Part shown: one piece after another, positions 1-8,926 of the stretch
Numbering within the stretch: the first letter of the stretch is position 1
Layout of the letters: each line of letters starts with the position of its first letter
Origin: Corallincola holothuriorum
GTDB lineage: Bacteria > Pseudomonadota > Gammaproteobacteria > Enterobacterales > Neiellaceae
Direction: 5' to 3'
Length of the DNA: 64,000 nucleotides
Assembly (NCBI RefSeq): GCF_003336225.1
Contig: NZ_QPID01000003.1
Span: 310,001-374,000, forward strand
Made by a program: the position numbers and the translations under genes
The notes under the pieces: model-generated
What the model saw: only the letters and a program-made list of their open reading frames with translations
The model's database searches: none
Told to the model about the DNA's origin: nothing

Positions 1-358
1 CGGATTGACAGTAAAGTCGGTTAGATACTATGAGAGTGCGGGTTTAATACCGGAACCTGCTCGGGGCGACAACGGCTATCGGGAATACAGCGAAAGCCTC
101 CTACCAACATTGCGCTTGATCAGCCGTGCGCGTAAGAGCGACTTCTCGGTAAAAGAGTGCAAGGAACTGCTTAATCTGTTTAACAATCCGGATCGGTACA
201 GCGCCGATGTGCATGAGTTGGTGGAAAAGAAAATCACCGAAATAGATGACAAAATTCTAGGACTGACCATGATCCGGGAACAGCTTAGCAAGTTAGCAGA
301 CTGCTGCGCTAATAATGAAACGCCATCCTGTGAGATCCTTGAACAGTTGAGCAAATGA
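1..358 (+). CDS. cueR: CueR-like MerR-family copper-responsive regulator, 5' end cut by window
   Basis: This is the C-terminal part of a MerR-family activator. The reading frame is open to the window edge (codon GGA at 2-4), so the TTG at position 5 is not a real start. The fragment begins in the winged-helix region (SVRYYESAGLIPEP), continues through the dimerisation helix, and ends with a metal-binding loop, C-C-ANNETPS-C. This gives the C-x7-C pair that binds Cu(I)/Ag(I)/Au(I) in CueR. A serine in the DRYSADV segment matches the position that marks monovalent-ion sensors. It lies directly before a MerR-type promoter (401-431) and the cus genes, so it is probably their activator. The assignment to the CueR subgroup rests on the cysteine spacing and context. 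Confidence 0.9.
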   Translation, partial: GLTVKSVRYYESAGLIPEPARGDNGYREYSESLLPTLRLISRARKSDFSVKECKELLNLFNNPDRYSADVHELVEKKITEIDDKILGLTMIREQLSKLADCCANNETPSCEILEQLSK

Positions 359-400
359 GCGCCACAGTTCACATTGTCCCCCTTTTTTGCAAAAAATGCT

Positions 401-431
401 TTGACCTTCCCCTTAAGGGAGGGTCTAGACT
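401..431 (+). promoter_or_regulatory. CueR-type promoter/operator for the copper efflux cargo
   Basis: The -35 is TTGACC (401-406) and the -10 is TAGACT (426-431). They are separated by 19 bp, the over-long spacer typical of MerR-family promoters. An imperfect dyad at 404-424 (ACCTTCCC ... GGGAGGGT) fills the spacer and closely resembles the CueR operator of copA. The site lies between the regulator and the first cargo gene, so transcription would run into 475 and cusCBA. Confidence 0.85.
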
Positions 432-474
432 TCACTCAAATTAACTCTCAAATAAGATCCTAAGGTAGGCAGCT

Positions 475-903
475 TTGCTTTCCATGCACCGCTTGCAGAA
501 ATACGCGACCCACACCGCATCTTTGATGCTGGTGTGGTTTGTATTCTGCGTAGGTGTGGTTTGCTCAGAGCTGGCACCAATGGGATTTGAACACGCTTCA
601 CAGCCTGAAGTGGGCAGCCCGATGCAGCATCAAAGTATGCAAGAGCACGTTGCCGCATCACACGCTCAGCATGTGATGCAGTGCTGTAGCGCGGAAGGCG
701 ATGGCGAGCACGAAATGGCGAATCTGCTCAGCTATTCCGGCTGGCAGCTAGTCTCCCTTGCTGCCTTGGCTATCGCCGTCGGTATACAGCTGTTTCCTAT
801 CATGTTAAGGCTTATCAGCCTCGGTTGTTATCAACCGGCACAAGCACCACCACTAACTAGTTACCCTCCGGTTTTCCTGACGACCCTGCGCCTGCTGAAT
901 TAA
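475..903 (+). CDS. Small membrane protein with His/Met-rich loop, first gene behind the CueR promoter
   Basis: The protein has 142 residues if it starts at TTG 475, or 139 from ATG 484. AAGGTAGG (462-469) lies 5 nt before the TTG and 14 nt before the ATG, so the TTG start is favoured. A hydrophobic N-terminal segment is followed by a region rich in His and Met (HQSMQEH, HAQHVMQCC), then a second hydrophobic stretch around residues 90-115. The arrangement resembles small DUF2946/CopL-like copper proteins, but no family is certain. Its position straight after the CueR-type promoter suggests copper or silver binding or sensing at the inner membrane. Confidence 0.7.
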   Translation: MLSMHRLQKYATHTASLMLVWFVFCVGVVCSELAPMGFEHASQPEVGSPMQHQSMQEHVAASHAQHVMQCCSAEGDGEHEMANLLSYSGWQLVSLAALAIAVGIQLFPIMLRLISLGCYQPAQAPPLTSYPPVFLTTLRLLN

Positions 904-995
904 GCCCTGCTGGCCTCTCATTTCTGCTGCCCCGAATTCAGTAACGGAGCGGCACGTATATACCTATCCTACTATCTAAAAATTGGAGATTTGCA

Positions 996-2348
996 ATGGT
1001 CATATTTGCAAATATACGCAGACAAGTAAGCGAAAACCTGTCTGTCATAACGGCCCGTGCCATAAAGTCGATATTGGTCTTCTCTGGCGTGCTCTCCGGG
1101 CTGGTGCTTTCCGTCCCAATAAGAGCGCAAGACTCGGGCCAACTAACACTTAATCAAGTAGTAAGAGCTGCCCTTAGTGAAGATATTTGGCAGCAGGGCA
1201 ATGAGTTACGCAAGCAGGTGGTTCTTGCCGAGGGCGTGGCAGCAGGCCAATTGCCTGATCCGAAAATAACACTGTCGGCAGCCAATGTTCCGGTTGATTC
1301 TTTCGATCTGGATCAGGAAGCTATGACACAGTTGAAAGTGGGGGTATCGCAGATATTCCCCCGTGGCGACACCCTCGAGCTCAAACAACTTAAAGGTCGC
1401 AAGCAGGCTGAGCTGACGGGGTATCAGGGAAAAGTAAGGGAAGCGCAGGTCGCCATGACCGTCAGCCAACTTTTTTTGGATGTCTATCTGTCGCAGCAAA
1501 CTATTGCGCTTATCGAAGCTAGCCGCACTCCGTTTGAACAGTTAGTGCAGGTCACCGAAGTGTCTTACGGTGCCGGGCTGGACCGAACCCGACAGGCCGA
1601 TATTATCCGGGCGGAACTTGAGTTGGGTCGTCTGGATGAGCGGCTGGACAAACAGTGGCAACAGTACGATGGCAACTGGCAGTCATTGATGGAGTGGCTA
1701 CCACAGCAGGTTGCTGTTCAACCTTTGTCCGGCGACCTCCCCGCCATTCTACCTTTGGCTCACGTACGTCCCGGTGACTGGTTAAGTTTGTCTGGAATAC
1801 TGGCAAAGCATCCATCCGTACTGGCGATAAGGCAACAGATCGATATCGCCCAAACCGACGTGGATATTTCCAAGCAGGGTTACAAACCCGAGTGGGGACT
1901 GAACACAAACTATGGCTACAGGCAAGATGCGCCGGATGGTAGTAATCGTTCTGACTTTATATCGGTTGGCGTGACCTTTGACCTGCCGCTGTTCACTGAT
2001 AATCGACAGGATAAGAAGGTATCTTCGGCAATCTATCGCGCCGAAGCCATTGAAACTGAACGTCTGTTGATACTGAGAAAACTGCGTGCGGAGGTGGGAT
2101 CCACATTGGCGCGGATCGAACGCTTGAATCAGCGCGATGATCGTTATCAGGAGGTGTTATTACCTCAGGTGCACCAACAGAGTGAATCGTCCTTAAGCGC
2201 TTACACCAATGATGTCGGCGATTTTGCCGAGGTTATGCGCGCGCATATCGCTGAATTAAATACCAAAATTGAAGCTCTGCAGATCCAGGTTGAACGTCTC
2301 AAGATGATTGTTCGCCTTAACTATCTGCTGGCTGGCGAACTTAATTAA
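996..2348 (+). CDS. cusC: CusC-like outer-membrane efflux channel (TolC family)
   Basis: This 450-residue protein has an N-terminal export signal and then the TolC-family pattern of two long helical hairpin repeats, with repeated AELELGRLDERLD-type coiled-coil stretches. It would be the outer-membrane exit duct of a Cu(I)/Ag(I) RND efflux pump. The start ATG follows TTGGAGA about 7 nt upstream. It ends 13 nt before cusB, and the order cusC-cusB-cusA with tight spacing indicates one operon. The length fits CusC/CzcC proteins (about 420-460 residues). The symbol is assigned from its partners, since TolC-family sequence alone does not define the substrate. Confidence 0.9.
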   Translation: MVIFANIRRQVSENLSVITARAIKSILVFSGVLSGLVLSVPIRAQDSGQLTLNQVVRAALSEDIWQQGNELRKQVVLAEGVAAGQLPDPKITLSAANVPVDSFDLDQEAMTQLKVGVSQIFPRGDTLELKQLKGRKQAELTGYQGKVREAQVAMTVSQLFLDVYLSQQTIALIEASRTPFEQLVQVTEVSYGAGLDRTRQADIIRAELELGRLDERLDKQWQQYDGNWQSLMEWLPQQVAVQPLSGDLPAILPLAHVRPGDWLSLSGILAKHPSVLAIRQQIDIAQTDVDISKQGYKPEWGLNTNYGYRQDAPDGSNRSDFISVGVTFDLPLFTDNRQDKKVSSAIYRAEAIETERLLILRKLRAEVGSTLARIERLNQRDDRYQEVLLPQVHQQSESSLSAYTNDVGDFAEVMRAHIAELNTKIEALQIQVERLKMIVRLNYLLAGELN

Positions 2349-2361
2349 CGGAGCAGATTAA

Positions 2362-3894
2362 ATGAAAAATTCACTTGCACTTATTGTTGCGGTCACTGTT
2401 GGTACGGCTATTGGCGCTGGCGGATACCACTACTTGTCCAGCCCTCTGCTGACTTCGGACGGTGATAATGGCTCGGTAGAAAAACAACCGATTTATTGGG
2501 TTGCCCCTATGGATCCTAATTACCGGCGCGACAAGCCAGGTAAGTCTCCGATGGGTATGGATCTGGTACCTGTCTATGAGGAGGGCAGTGGTGCCGACGA
2601 CAGCCCTGGAACTATTAAAATCTCACCGGAAGTGGAGAACAATCTGGGGGTACGCACGGCGAAGGTTGAACAGCAACCGTTACACCAACAGATCGACACA
2701 GTGGGCTACATCGGATTTGATAAAGACAATCTGGCCCACGTGCACCCACGCGTTGAAGGTTGGCTGGAACGCCTGTACATCAAAGTTGAAGGCGAGCGAA
2801 TCGAGAAAGGCCAGCCAATTTACTCCATCTATTCACCACAACTGGTCAATGCCCAGGAAGAGCTGTTGCTCGCGCTGGATAGGAACAAACGTACGTTGAT
2901 CAATTCTGCAAAAGAGCGCCTCCGTGCCTTGGATGTCTCTGAAAACCAGATAGATAAACTGGTAAAGACCCGAAAAGTATCGCGCACCGTAACCGCTTAT
3001 GCACCGCAGTCTGGGGTGATCGCTGAACTGAACGTATCCGAGGGGCACTTCGTTAAACCCGGCAAAACCATTTTATCAATTGGCTCCCTAGAAGAAGTAT
3101 GGGTTACCGCTGAAGTTTTTGAGCGTCAGGCAACACTGGTGTCAGTCGGCGATACCGTCAGCATGAGTTTGGACTACCTTCCCAGCAAAGAATGGACCGG
3201 AGTCGTCGACTACATCTACCCAACCTTGGATCCGACCAACCGTACCGCTAAGGTTCGGCTGCGTTTCGCCAATCCAAGTGAGGAACTGAAACCCAACATG
3301 TTTGCCAGAGTTGCCATCCACACCCAGAACGATCAGGTAACCCTTATCGTGCCCCGAGAAGCTGTGATCCGTACCGGACAACAGGATCGCGTTGTGCTGG
3401 CGCTGGGCGAAGGTAAGTTCAAATCGGTCGAAGTAAAGCTAGGTCGGTTGAGCGATTTGGACGTGGAGATAGTAAAAGGCGTGGAAGCCAATGACAGCAT
3501 TGTTACCTCCGCGCAGTTTTTGCTGGATTCTGAATCCAATATCAGCTCCGACTTTATGCGCATGACCATTTATGAGCAGTCTGCATCTGAAAACGTTTGG
3601 GCTGAGGGGCTAGTTACCGCGATGAATCCCTCTGTTCGAACCGTCACTATAGATCATAAGCCAGTAGAAGCCTGGGAGTGGCCGGCTATGGTGATGGACT
3701 TTCACGTTGCCGACTCTATTGAGCTTGAGCAATTACAACCTGGCACCTCACTTCACTTTGAGATCTCCAAGATTGAGAGTGGCTACCGCATCGTCGGTAT
3801 CCATGTGATGGGCAATGCATCGGAGCAGATGGATCATAGTCAACACAAGGGTATGGGTCATAGCGAGCACAAAGGCCGGGGAGACAAATCATGA
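2362..3894 (+). CDS. cusB: CusB-like periplasmic adaptor with fused C-terminal CusF domain
   Basis: The protein has 510 residues. After an N-terminal membrane anchor it carries a heavy-metal-binding domain (IYWVAPMDPNY ... SPMGMDLVPVYE), then the barrel-sandwich/lipoyl and helical hairpin regions of an RND membrane-fusion protein. At the C-terminus (about residues 410-490) it carries a CusF-like fold with a WPAMVMDF motif and an upstream DHKPV histidine. These correspond to the Trp, two Met and His that hold Cu(I)/Ag(I) in CusF. E. coli encodes CusF separately, so here chaperone and adaptor are one chain. The tail ends in a short His/Met stretch (MDHSQHKGMGHSEH). Its stop overlaps the cusA start (ATGA). 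Confidence 0.93.
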   Translation: MKNSLALIVAVTVGTAIGAGGYHYLSSPLLTSDGDNGSVEKQPIYWVAPMDPNYRRDKPGKSPMGMDLVPVYEEGSGADDSPGTIKISPEVENNLGVRTAKVEQQPLHQQIDTVGYIGFDKDNLAHVHPRVEGWLERLYIKVEGERIEKGQPIYSIYSPQLVNAQEELLLALDRNKRTLINSAKERLRALDVSENQIDKLVKTRKVSRTVTAYAPQSGVIAELNVSEGHFVKPGKTILSIGSLEEVWVTAEVFERQATLVSVGDTVSMSLDYLPSKEWTGVVDYIYPTLDPTNRTAKVRLRFANPSEELKPNMFARVAIHTQNDQVTLIVPREAVIRTGQQDRVVLALGEGKFKSVEVKLGRLSDLDVEIVKGVEANDSIVTSAQFLLDSESNISSDFMRMTIYEQSASENVWAEGLVTAMNPSVRTVTIDHKPVEAWEWPAMVMDFHVADSIELEQLQPGTSLHFEISKIESGYRIVGIHVMGNASEQMDHSQHKGMGHSEHKGRGDKS

Positions 3895-6800
3895 TCGCAG
3901 CAGTAATCCGATGGTCTATCTACAACCGCTTTATGGTGCTGTTCATGACGCTGATCTTGATCGGTGGTGGTCTGTATGCTGTCAAGCAAACGCCGATTGA
4001 TGCGATCCCAGATCTCTCCGATGTCCAGGTAATCATCAAAACAAGTTATCCAGGACAAGCTCCTCAGGTTGTCGAAGAGCAGGTCACTTATCCGCTGACC
4101 ACAGCCATGCTGTCGGTACCCGGAGCAGAGACTGTGCGGGGTTTTTCCTTTTTTGGCGATTCCTATGTTTACGTGATTTTCGATGACGACACCGATCTTT
4201 ACTGGGCACGCAGCCGAGTTCTGGAGTATTTAAGCCAGGTGGCGCCGACATTACCGGAAACTGCTCGGCCCCAGCTAGGTCCGGACGCAACCGGCGTAGG
4301 TTGGGTTTATATCTACGCCTTGGTTGATCGCACTGGTCAGCATGATCTGGCGCAGCTACGCAGTCTGCAAGACTGGTTCCTGAAGTATGAACTGCAAACA
4401 GTGCCCGGTGTCTCTGAAGTGGCCACTGCAGGGGGTATGGTGAAGCAGTATCAGGTACAGGTCGATCCTGAAAAGCTGCGCGCCTTTGGGATCCCGCTAA
4501 GCGCGATCCAGATGGCGATACAGCGTGGTAACCAGGAGGTGGGTGCTTCGGTGATGGAGATGGCCGAAGCCGAATACATGGTCCGCGCAACCGGTTACAT
4601 CAAAAGCATCGGCGATCTATCTCATATACCTTTAGGTGTGAATGATCAGGGAACGCCTCTGTTGCTCAAGGACGTCGCCGATATTCAGTTAGGGCCTCAG
4701 ATGCGTCGTGGCGTTGTCGAACTGAATGGTGAAGGTGAAACGGTTGGTGGCGTAATAGTCATGCGCTTTGGGGAGAACGCCCAGCAGGTGATTGACGGTG
4801 TTAAAGCTCGCTTGGAAGAGTTGAAGGCCGGCTTGCCGGAAGGCGTCGAAATCGTGCCTGTTTACGACCGCTCCGACCTGATCAAGCGTGCAGTAGACAA
4901 CCTGTGGCACAAGCTACTGGAGGAGTTTCTAGTTGTGGCCGCCGTCTGTCTTATTTTTCTGGTTCATGTTCGCTCCTCACTGGTTGGCATCATCACGATC
5001 CCGGTGGGGATTCTGGCCGCCTTTATTGTAATGCACCTGCAAGGGCTTAACGCCAATATCATGTCTCTTGGGGGGATCGCCATCGCTATCGGTGCCATGG
5101 TAGATGGCGCCATAGTGATGATAGAAAACATGCATAAACACATGGAGAAGACGCCACTTACCAAGGAGAACCGCTGGGAGGTCGTCTCGAAAGCCGCTAC
5201 CGAAGTGGGTCCGTCGCTGTTCTTCAGTCTGCTGATCATCACCGTCAGCTTCCTACCTGTTTTCACTCTGGAAGCACAGGAAGGAAGGATGTTCTCCCCT
5301 CTGGCGTTTACCAAAACCTATGCCATGGCGGCCTCTGCAGCGCTGGCGATCACCCTGGTGCCTGTGCTCATGGGGTACTTTATCCGTGGGCGGATCATCG
5401 CCGAAAACAAGAACCCGGTTAACCGGATATTGATGGCAGGTTATATGCCGTTGTTAAAAGCGGTGCTTAGTTACCCGAAAACAACCATCATAGCGTCCAT
5501 TCTGATTACCCTCGTCGGCTTTTGGCCGGTGAACAAGATTGGTACCGAATTCATCCCGCCACTGGATGAAGGTGATCTCATGTACATGCCTACCACGTAC
5601 GCCGGGATTTCCATTGGTAAAGCGAGAGAACTACTTCAGCAGACCGACAAACTGATCCGTACAGTACCTGAAGTAAGAAACGTGTTCGGCAAGGTAGGAC
5701 GCGCCGAAACCGCTACCGATCCGGCACCGCTGACCATGATCGAAACCTTTATCCAACTAAAACCCCGCAGTGAGTGGCGCGAGGGGCTCACCACGGATGA
5801 ACTGAAAGCAGAACTCGATGCCTTGGTGAAGTTCCCCGGACTAACTAACGCATGGGTTATGCCGATTATCACCCGGATCGATATGCTTGCGACTGGGATC
5901 AAGACCCCGGTAGGGATAAAAATAGCCGGGCCTGAACTGGAGCAGATCCAGCAGATAGGACAACGGCTTGAACAGATCCTGAAAGACGTGCCCGGTACCG
6001 CGTCGGCGTATTCCGAACGCGTTGTCGGTGGGCGTTACACCAAAGTCGATATTAATCGTGCCAAAGCCGCCCGCTACGGCCTGAATATCGCAGACGTGCA
6101 GCAGGTGATCGCCACTGCGATCGGCGGCATGGATATAACTCAGACAGTGGAAGGTCTGGAGCGTTACCCGGTGAACCTGCGTTATCCGCAAGCATACCGT
6201 AACTCACCGGAAAGCCTGGCGCAGCTGCCAGTGGTTACGCCGACCGGTCAGCGCATCGCCCTGGGGGATGTTGCCGATATCTATATTGAAGAAGGCCCGC
6301 CGGGGATCAAGAGTGAAAACGCACGCCTCAATGGCTGGACCTATGTGGATATCGAAGATGTCGACGTTGGCAGCTATGTTGAACAAGCACAGATGATCGT
6401 TGCGGAGCAACTGGTGGTTCCTGCAGGCTACTCGATCACCTGGTCTGGACAATATGAATACATGCAGCGCGCCAAGGAAAAACTAATCTACGTGATCCCA
6501 CTCACCTTGATGATCATAGTGGTACTGCTGTACCTCAACCACAGGCGCTTCAGTGATGTATTTATCATCCTCGGGACGTTGCCGTTGGCAATGCTCGGCG
6601 GGATCTGGCTTATCTACTTGCAAGGGTTCAACTTTTCGGTGGCTGTGGGCGTCGGCTTTATTGCCTTGGCGGGGGTTGCCGTCGAAACCAGTGTATTGAT
6701 GCTACTTTACCTCCAGCATGCCTACCAGGACTGGTTGGAGGCCTGCGATAAAGAGGGGGTCAGGCCAGACAAGCAGGGCTTACGCCAGGCAATGATCGAA

Positions 6801-7031
6801 GGGGCTGCGCTGCGTCTGCGCCCCAAAGTGATGACTGCAGCCACCATTATTGTCGGTCTGTTGCCAATCATGTACGGCACAGGGACCGGATCAGAAGTGA
6901 TGCAACGCATAGCCTCGCCGATGGTAGGTGGCATGGTCAGCTCGGTTCTACTCACTCTGCTACTGGTGCCTGCGGTTTACTTTCTGTGGTGCCAACGATC
7001 TCTTAAACCCTTAAATAAGGAGCGTGTCTGA
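3891..7031 (+). CDS. cusA: CusA-like heavy-metal RND efflux pump
   Basis: This 1046-residue inner-membrane RND transporter has almost exactly the length of E. coli CusA (1047). It has the family plan: an N-terminal TM helix, a large periplasmic porter domain, a TM block around residues 340-540, a second periplasmic domain and a C-terminal TM block. It would take Cu(I)/Ag(I) from the periplasm or cytoplasm and pass it through CusB and CusC using the proton gradient. The start overlaps the cusB stop by 4 nt, and the stop overlaps the next ATG by 1 nt, so it is translationally coupled on both sides. Assignment to the monovalent (Cus) rather than the divalent (Czc) group is based on the CusF domain and the CueR regulator. 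Confidence 0.93.
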   Translation: MIAAVIRWSIYNRFMVLFMTLILIGGGLYAVKQTPIDAIPDLSDVQVIIKTSYPGQAPQVVEEQVTYPLTTAMLSVPGAETVRGFSFFGDSYVYVIFDDDTDLYWARSRVLEYLSQVAPTLPETARPQLGPDATGVGWVYIYALVDRTGQHDLAQLRSLQDWFLKYELQTVPGVSEVATAGGMVKQYQVQVDPEKLRAFGIPLSAIQMAIQRGNQEVGASVMEMAEAEYMVRATGYIKSIGDLSHIPLGVNDQGTPLLLKDVADIQLGPQMRRGVVELNGEGETVGGVIVMRFGENAQQVIDGVKARLEELKAGLPEGVEIVPVYDRSDLIKRAVDNLWHKLLEEFLVVAAVCLIFLVHVRSSLVGIITIPVGILAAFIVMHLQGLNANIMSLGGIAIAIGAMVDGAIVMIENMHKHMEKTPLTKENRWEVVSKAATEVGPSLFFSLLIITVSFLPVFTLEAQEGRMFSPLAFTKTYAMAASAALAITLVPVLMGYFIRGRIIAENKNPVNRILMAGYMPLLKAVLSYPKTTIIASILITLVGFWPVNKIGTEFIPPLDEGDLMYMPTTYAGISIGKARELLQQTDKLIRTVPEVRNVFGKVGRAETATDPAPLTMIETFIQLKPRSEWREGLTTDELKAELDALVKFPGLTNAWVMPIITRIDMLATGIKTPVGIKIAGPELEQIQQIGQRLEQILKDVPGTASAYSERVVGGRYTKVDINRAKAARYGLNIADVQQVIATAIGGMDITQTVEGLERYPVNLRYPQAYRNSPESLAQLPVVTPTGQRIALGDVADIYIEEGPPGIKSENARLNGWTYVDIEDVDVGSYVEQAQMIVAEQLVVPAGYSITWSGQYEYMQRAKEKLIYVIPLTLMIIVVLLYLNHRRFSDVFIILGTLPLAMLGGIWLIYLQGFNFSVAVGVGFIALAGVAVETSVLMLLYLQHAYQDWLEACDKEGVRPDKQGLRQAMIEGAALRLRPKVMTAATIIVGLLPIMYGTGTGSEVMQRIASPMVGGMVSSVLLTLLLVPAVYFLWCQRSLKPLNKERV

Positions 7032-7480
7032 TGAACACTCTGTTTTCTAAATTGTCCAGTAAGGTCTTTCTTATGGGTCTGCTCACCATGCCGGCCCTCG
7101 CGGTCGCCGCTGATGCCATTGAAGTGTACAAATCCCCCTATTGTGGTTGTTGCGAGAAGTGGGTGGATCATATGCAACAGCATGGCTTTGAGATGACCAT
7201 TCATAACAAGGCCAACCTGGCACCCATCAAGGAGAAATTAGGAGTTGTGCCTGCGGCAGGCTCCTGCCATACAGCCTCTATTGCTGGCTACTTCATCGAG
7301 GGGCACGTGCCAGCTGAAGACGTGAAGCGCCTGCTTGAAGAGAAGCCGGATATCCGAGGGATCGCCGTCGCCGGTATGCCAATGGGATCGCCTGGCATGG
7401 AGGGGCACCATAAAGCCGCATACGATGTGATCACCGTGCATAAAGACGGCTCCACATCCGTGTTCAACAATTACAAGTAA
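7031..7480 (+). CDS. CopG-like DUF411 periplasmic copper protein
   Basis: This 149-residue protein has a signal peptide (cleavage after PALAVAA) and a DUF411 domain. The thioredoxin-like start EVYKSPYCGCCEKW carries a C-x-C-C motif, followed by a conserved GSCHTA and several Met/His residues near the C-terminus (GMPMGSPGMEGHH). Vibrio cholerae CopG belongs to this family and binds a copper cluster through such cysteines. The gene overlaps the cusA stop by one base, so it is co-expressed with the pump. The likely role is periplasmic copper binding or redox handling. Confidence 0.88.
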   Translation: MNTLFSKLSSKVFLMGLLTMPALAVAADAIEVYKSPYCGCCEKWVDHMQQHGFEMTIHNKANLAPIKEKLGVVPAAGSCHTASIAGYFIEGHVPAEDVKRLLEEKPDIRGIAVAGMPMGSPGMEGHHKAAYDVITVHKDGSTSVFNNYK

Positions 7481-7535
7481 CGTCCGTAACAGGGGCGGCG
7501 CAAATATGCGCCGCCTCTACTGGGAGGAGGTATCC

Positions 7536-7850
7536 ATGAATAAATCTTTTTGGAGATCTAGAACCGGCATCATCACCATCTTCGTGACGATCGCCGTCAG
7601 CTATTTTATTGTTACAGAGCACAGAGCGCATGCCATTGCTTTTCTTCCCTACCTGATCCTGCTGCTCTGCCCCTTGATGCACCTGTTTATGCACAGAGGG
7701 CATGGCCACCATGGTTCAAACAGCAACAATGACAGCCCCCAAAACAAAAAGATGGACAGTTCTGGGCAAGCAGAGGAAGAGGCCTATCGTCGTGGTATGG
7801 AGGACGGACAGAGGCAAGCAGAACAACGATCAGAACGAAAGGGGAAATAG
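7536..7850 (+). CDS. DUF2933 membrane protein
   Basis: The start is ATG 7536, preceded by a perfect GGAGGAGG at 7523-7530; a longer frame from 7506 lacks this and is unlikely. The 104-residue product has two hydrophobic helices (TGIITIFVTIAVSYFIV; AIAFLPYLILLLCPLMHLF) and then HRGHGHHG, the signature of DUF2933 proteins found beside copper/silver pumps. The C-terminal third is charged and probably cytoplasmic. The gene ends 2 nt before the methyltransferase gene, so the pair is one unit. The function is unknown; His and Met residues near the membrane suggest metal binding. Confidence 0.85.
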   Translation: MNKSFWRSRTGIITIFVTIAVSYFIVTEHRAHAIAFLPYLILLLCPLMHLFMHRGHGHHGSNSNNDSPQNKKMDSSGQAEEEAYRRGMEDGQRQAEQRSERKGK

Positions 7851-7852
7851 TT

Positions 7853-8503
7853 ATGCATGGCGATTCTTCGTACGGGCTTTGGGTCTTGGTAATACTAAAT
7901 TCCGCCCTATTCATCTTCTTCGCTTTTAGTTTTATTAAGCCTAAGACTACTACCGATTGGCGCAGCCTAGGCGCATTTTCCGCCTTTATCGTTGCGCTTT
8001 TTACCGAGATGTATGGGTTCCCCCTTACCATCTACTTTCTTTCCAGCTGGCTAGCGGAAACCTACCCCGGCATAGACTTTCTAAGCCATGAGAATGGCCA
8101 CCTCTTACACACTTTTCTCGGGCTGGAAGGAGACCCACATTGGGATCTTCTTCACATCCTCAGTATGCTGTTGATTGTTGTCGGCTTTATTGTCCTATCT
8201 TCAGCGTGGCATGTATTACATCAGGCCCAACAGCGTGGCGAGCTGGCAACCAGCGGGCTTTATGCTGCATGTCGACACCCTCAATACGTGGCCTTTATTC
8301 TGATAATGTTCGCTTTCTTACTTCAGTGGCCGACGATCCCCACCCTAGTTATGTTTCCCATATTGGTCGTTGTCTATTTCCGTTTGGCAAAGCGAGAAGA
8401 AAGGATTGCGTTGGATGAATTCGGTGATGATTATCGCCGCTATATGGAGATTACACCTGCGTGGATTCCCAAATTTAAAATTGACGAAGTCGAAACACTA
8501 TGA
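7853..8503 (+). CDS. Isoprenylcysteine carboxyl methyltransferase-like membrane protein (ICMT/PEMT family)
   Basis: The product has 216 residues with about five membrane helices. The C-terminal half carries the family pattern TSGLYAACRHPQYVAF, then hydrophobic segments, then a REERIALDEFGDDYRRY block, as in ICMT/phospholipid methyltransferase proteins. Those enzymes use S-adenosylmethionine at the membrane face. In metal-resistance islands such genes commonly sit next to DUF2933, but the substrate is not established. It starts 2 nt after the upstream stop, with AAAGGGG as ribosome binding site. Confidence 0.85.
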   Translation: MHGDSSYGLWVLVILNSALFIFFAFSFIKPKTTTDWRSLGAFSAFIVALFTEMYGFPLTIYFLSSWLAETYPGIDFLSHENGHLLHTFLGLEGDPHWDLLHILSMLLIVVGFIVLSSAWHVLHQAQQRGELATSGLYAACRHPQYVAFILIMFAFLLQWPTIPTLVMFPILVVVYFRLAKREERIALDEFGDDYRRYMEITPAWIPKFKIDEVETL

Positions 8504-8513
8504 AGAAAAGACT

Positions 8514-8831
8514 ATGAAAACTCTAATATCAGTTATTGTGATTTCAACACTGCTGGCCTTCCCGGTATTGGCTGAAGAAGGGCATCAACACGGCGGCGAG
8601 GTGAAAGAGAGAGACATGCCGAATGGCATGATGAGCCACGAAGGGATGATGACGATGCATGAACATATGCAGGAAATGCTGACTCTGATGGAAAATATCA
8701 AGCGTGAAAATGATCCCAAAAAATATCAAGAACTCATACAGCAACATATGGCCTCAATGAAAAAAGGTATGCAGATGATGGCTCACTGTGCCGAAGAGAA
8801 GAAAGGTAATCAACATCAGCACGACAAATAA
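8514..8831 (+). CDS. Secreted Met/His-rich small protein, probable periplasmic copper binder
   Basis: The start is ATG 8514, 10 nt after the methyltransferase stop; an upstream extension in the same frame overlaps that gene and lacks a signal sequence. The 105-residue product has a clear signal peptide (MKTLISVIVIS ... VLAEE). The mature part is dense in Met and His (MMSHEGMMTMHEHMQEM, MKKGMQMMAHC, HQHDK), which suits Cu(I)/Ag(I) binding in the periplasm. No characterised family could be assigned with certainty. It is the last tightly spaced gene of the cus operon. Confidence 0.8.
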   Translation: MKTLISVIVISTLLAFPVLAEEGHQHGGEVKERDMPNGMMSHEGMMTMHEHMQEMLTLMENIKRENDPKKYQELIQQHMASMKKGMQMMAHCAEEKKGNQHQHDK

Positions 8832-8896
8832 TCGATTTGTATTGCTCTTCATGCCACTCAATGATGTGGATTGGCTGTAATCGGATTAATGAGGTG

Positions 8897-8914
8897 TCCT
8901 CAACTGTGTTGAGG
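8897..8914. repeat. Short inverted repeat before the 8927 gene
   Basis: CCTCAAC and GTTGAGG flank a 3-bp spacer, immediately followed by a ribosome binding site (AAGGATAAG) for the gene at 8927. It could be an operator or a small RNA hairpin in the leader. There is no T-run, so it is not an obvious terminator. Confidence 0.4.
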
Positions 8915-8926
8915 TAAGGATAAGTT

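Noticed and set aside
5-7. TTG at position 5 as the start of the CueR-like gene
   Set aside because: The frame is open to the window edge and the DNA-binding domain is missing its first half, so the real start is upstream of the window.
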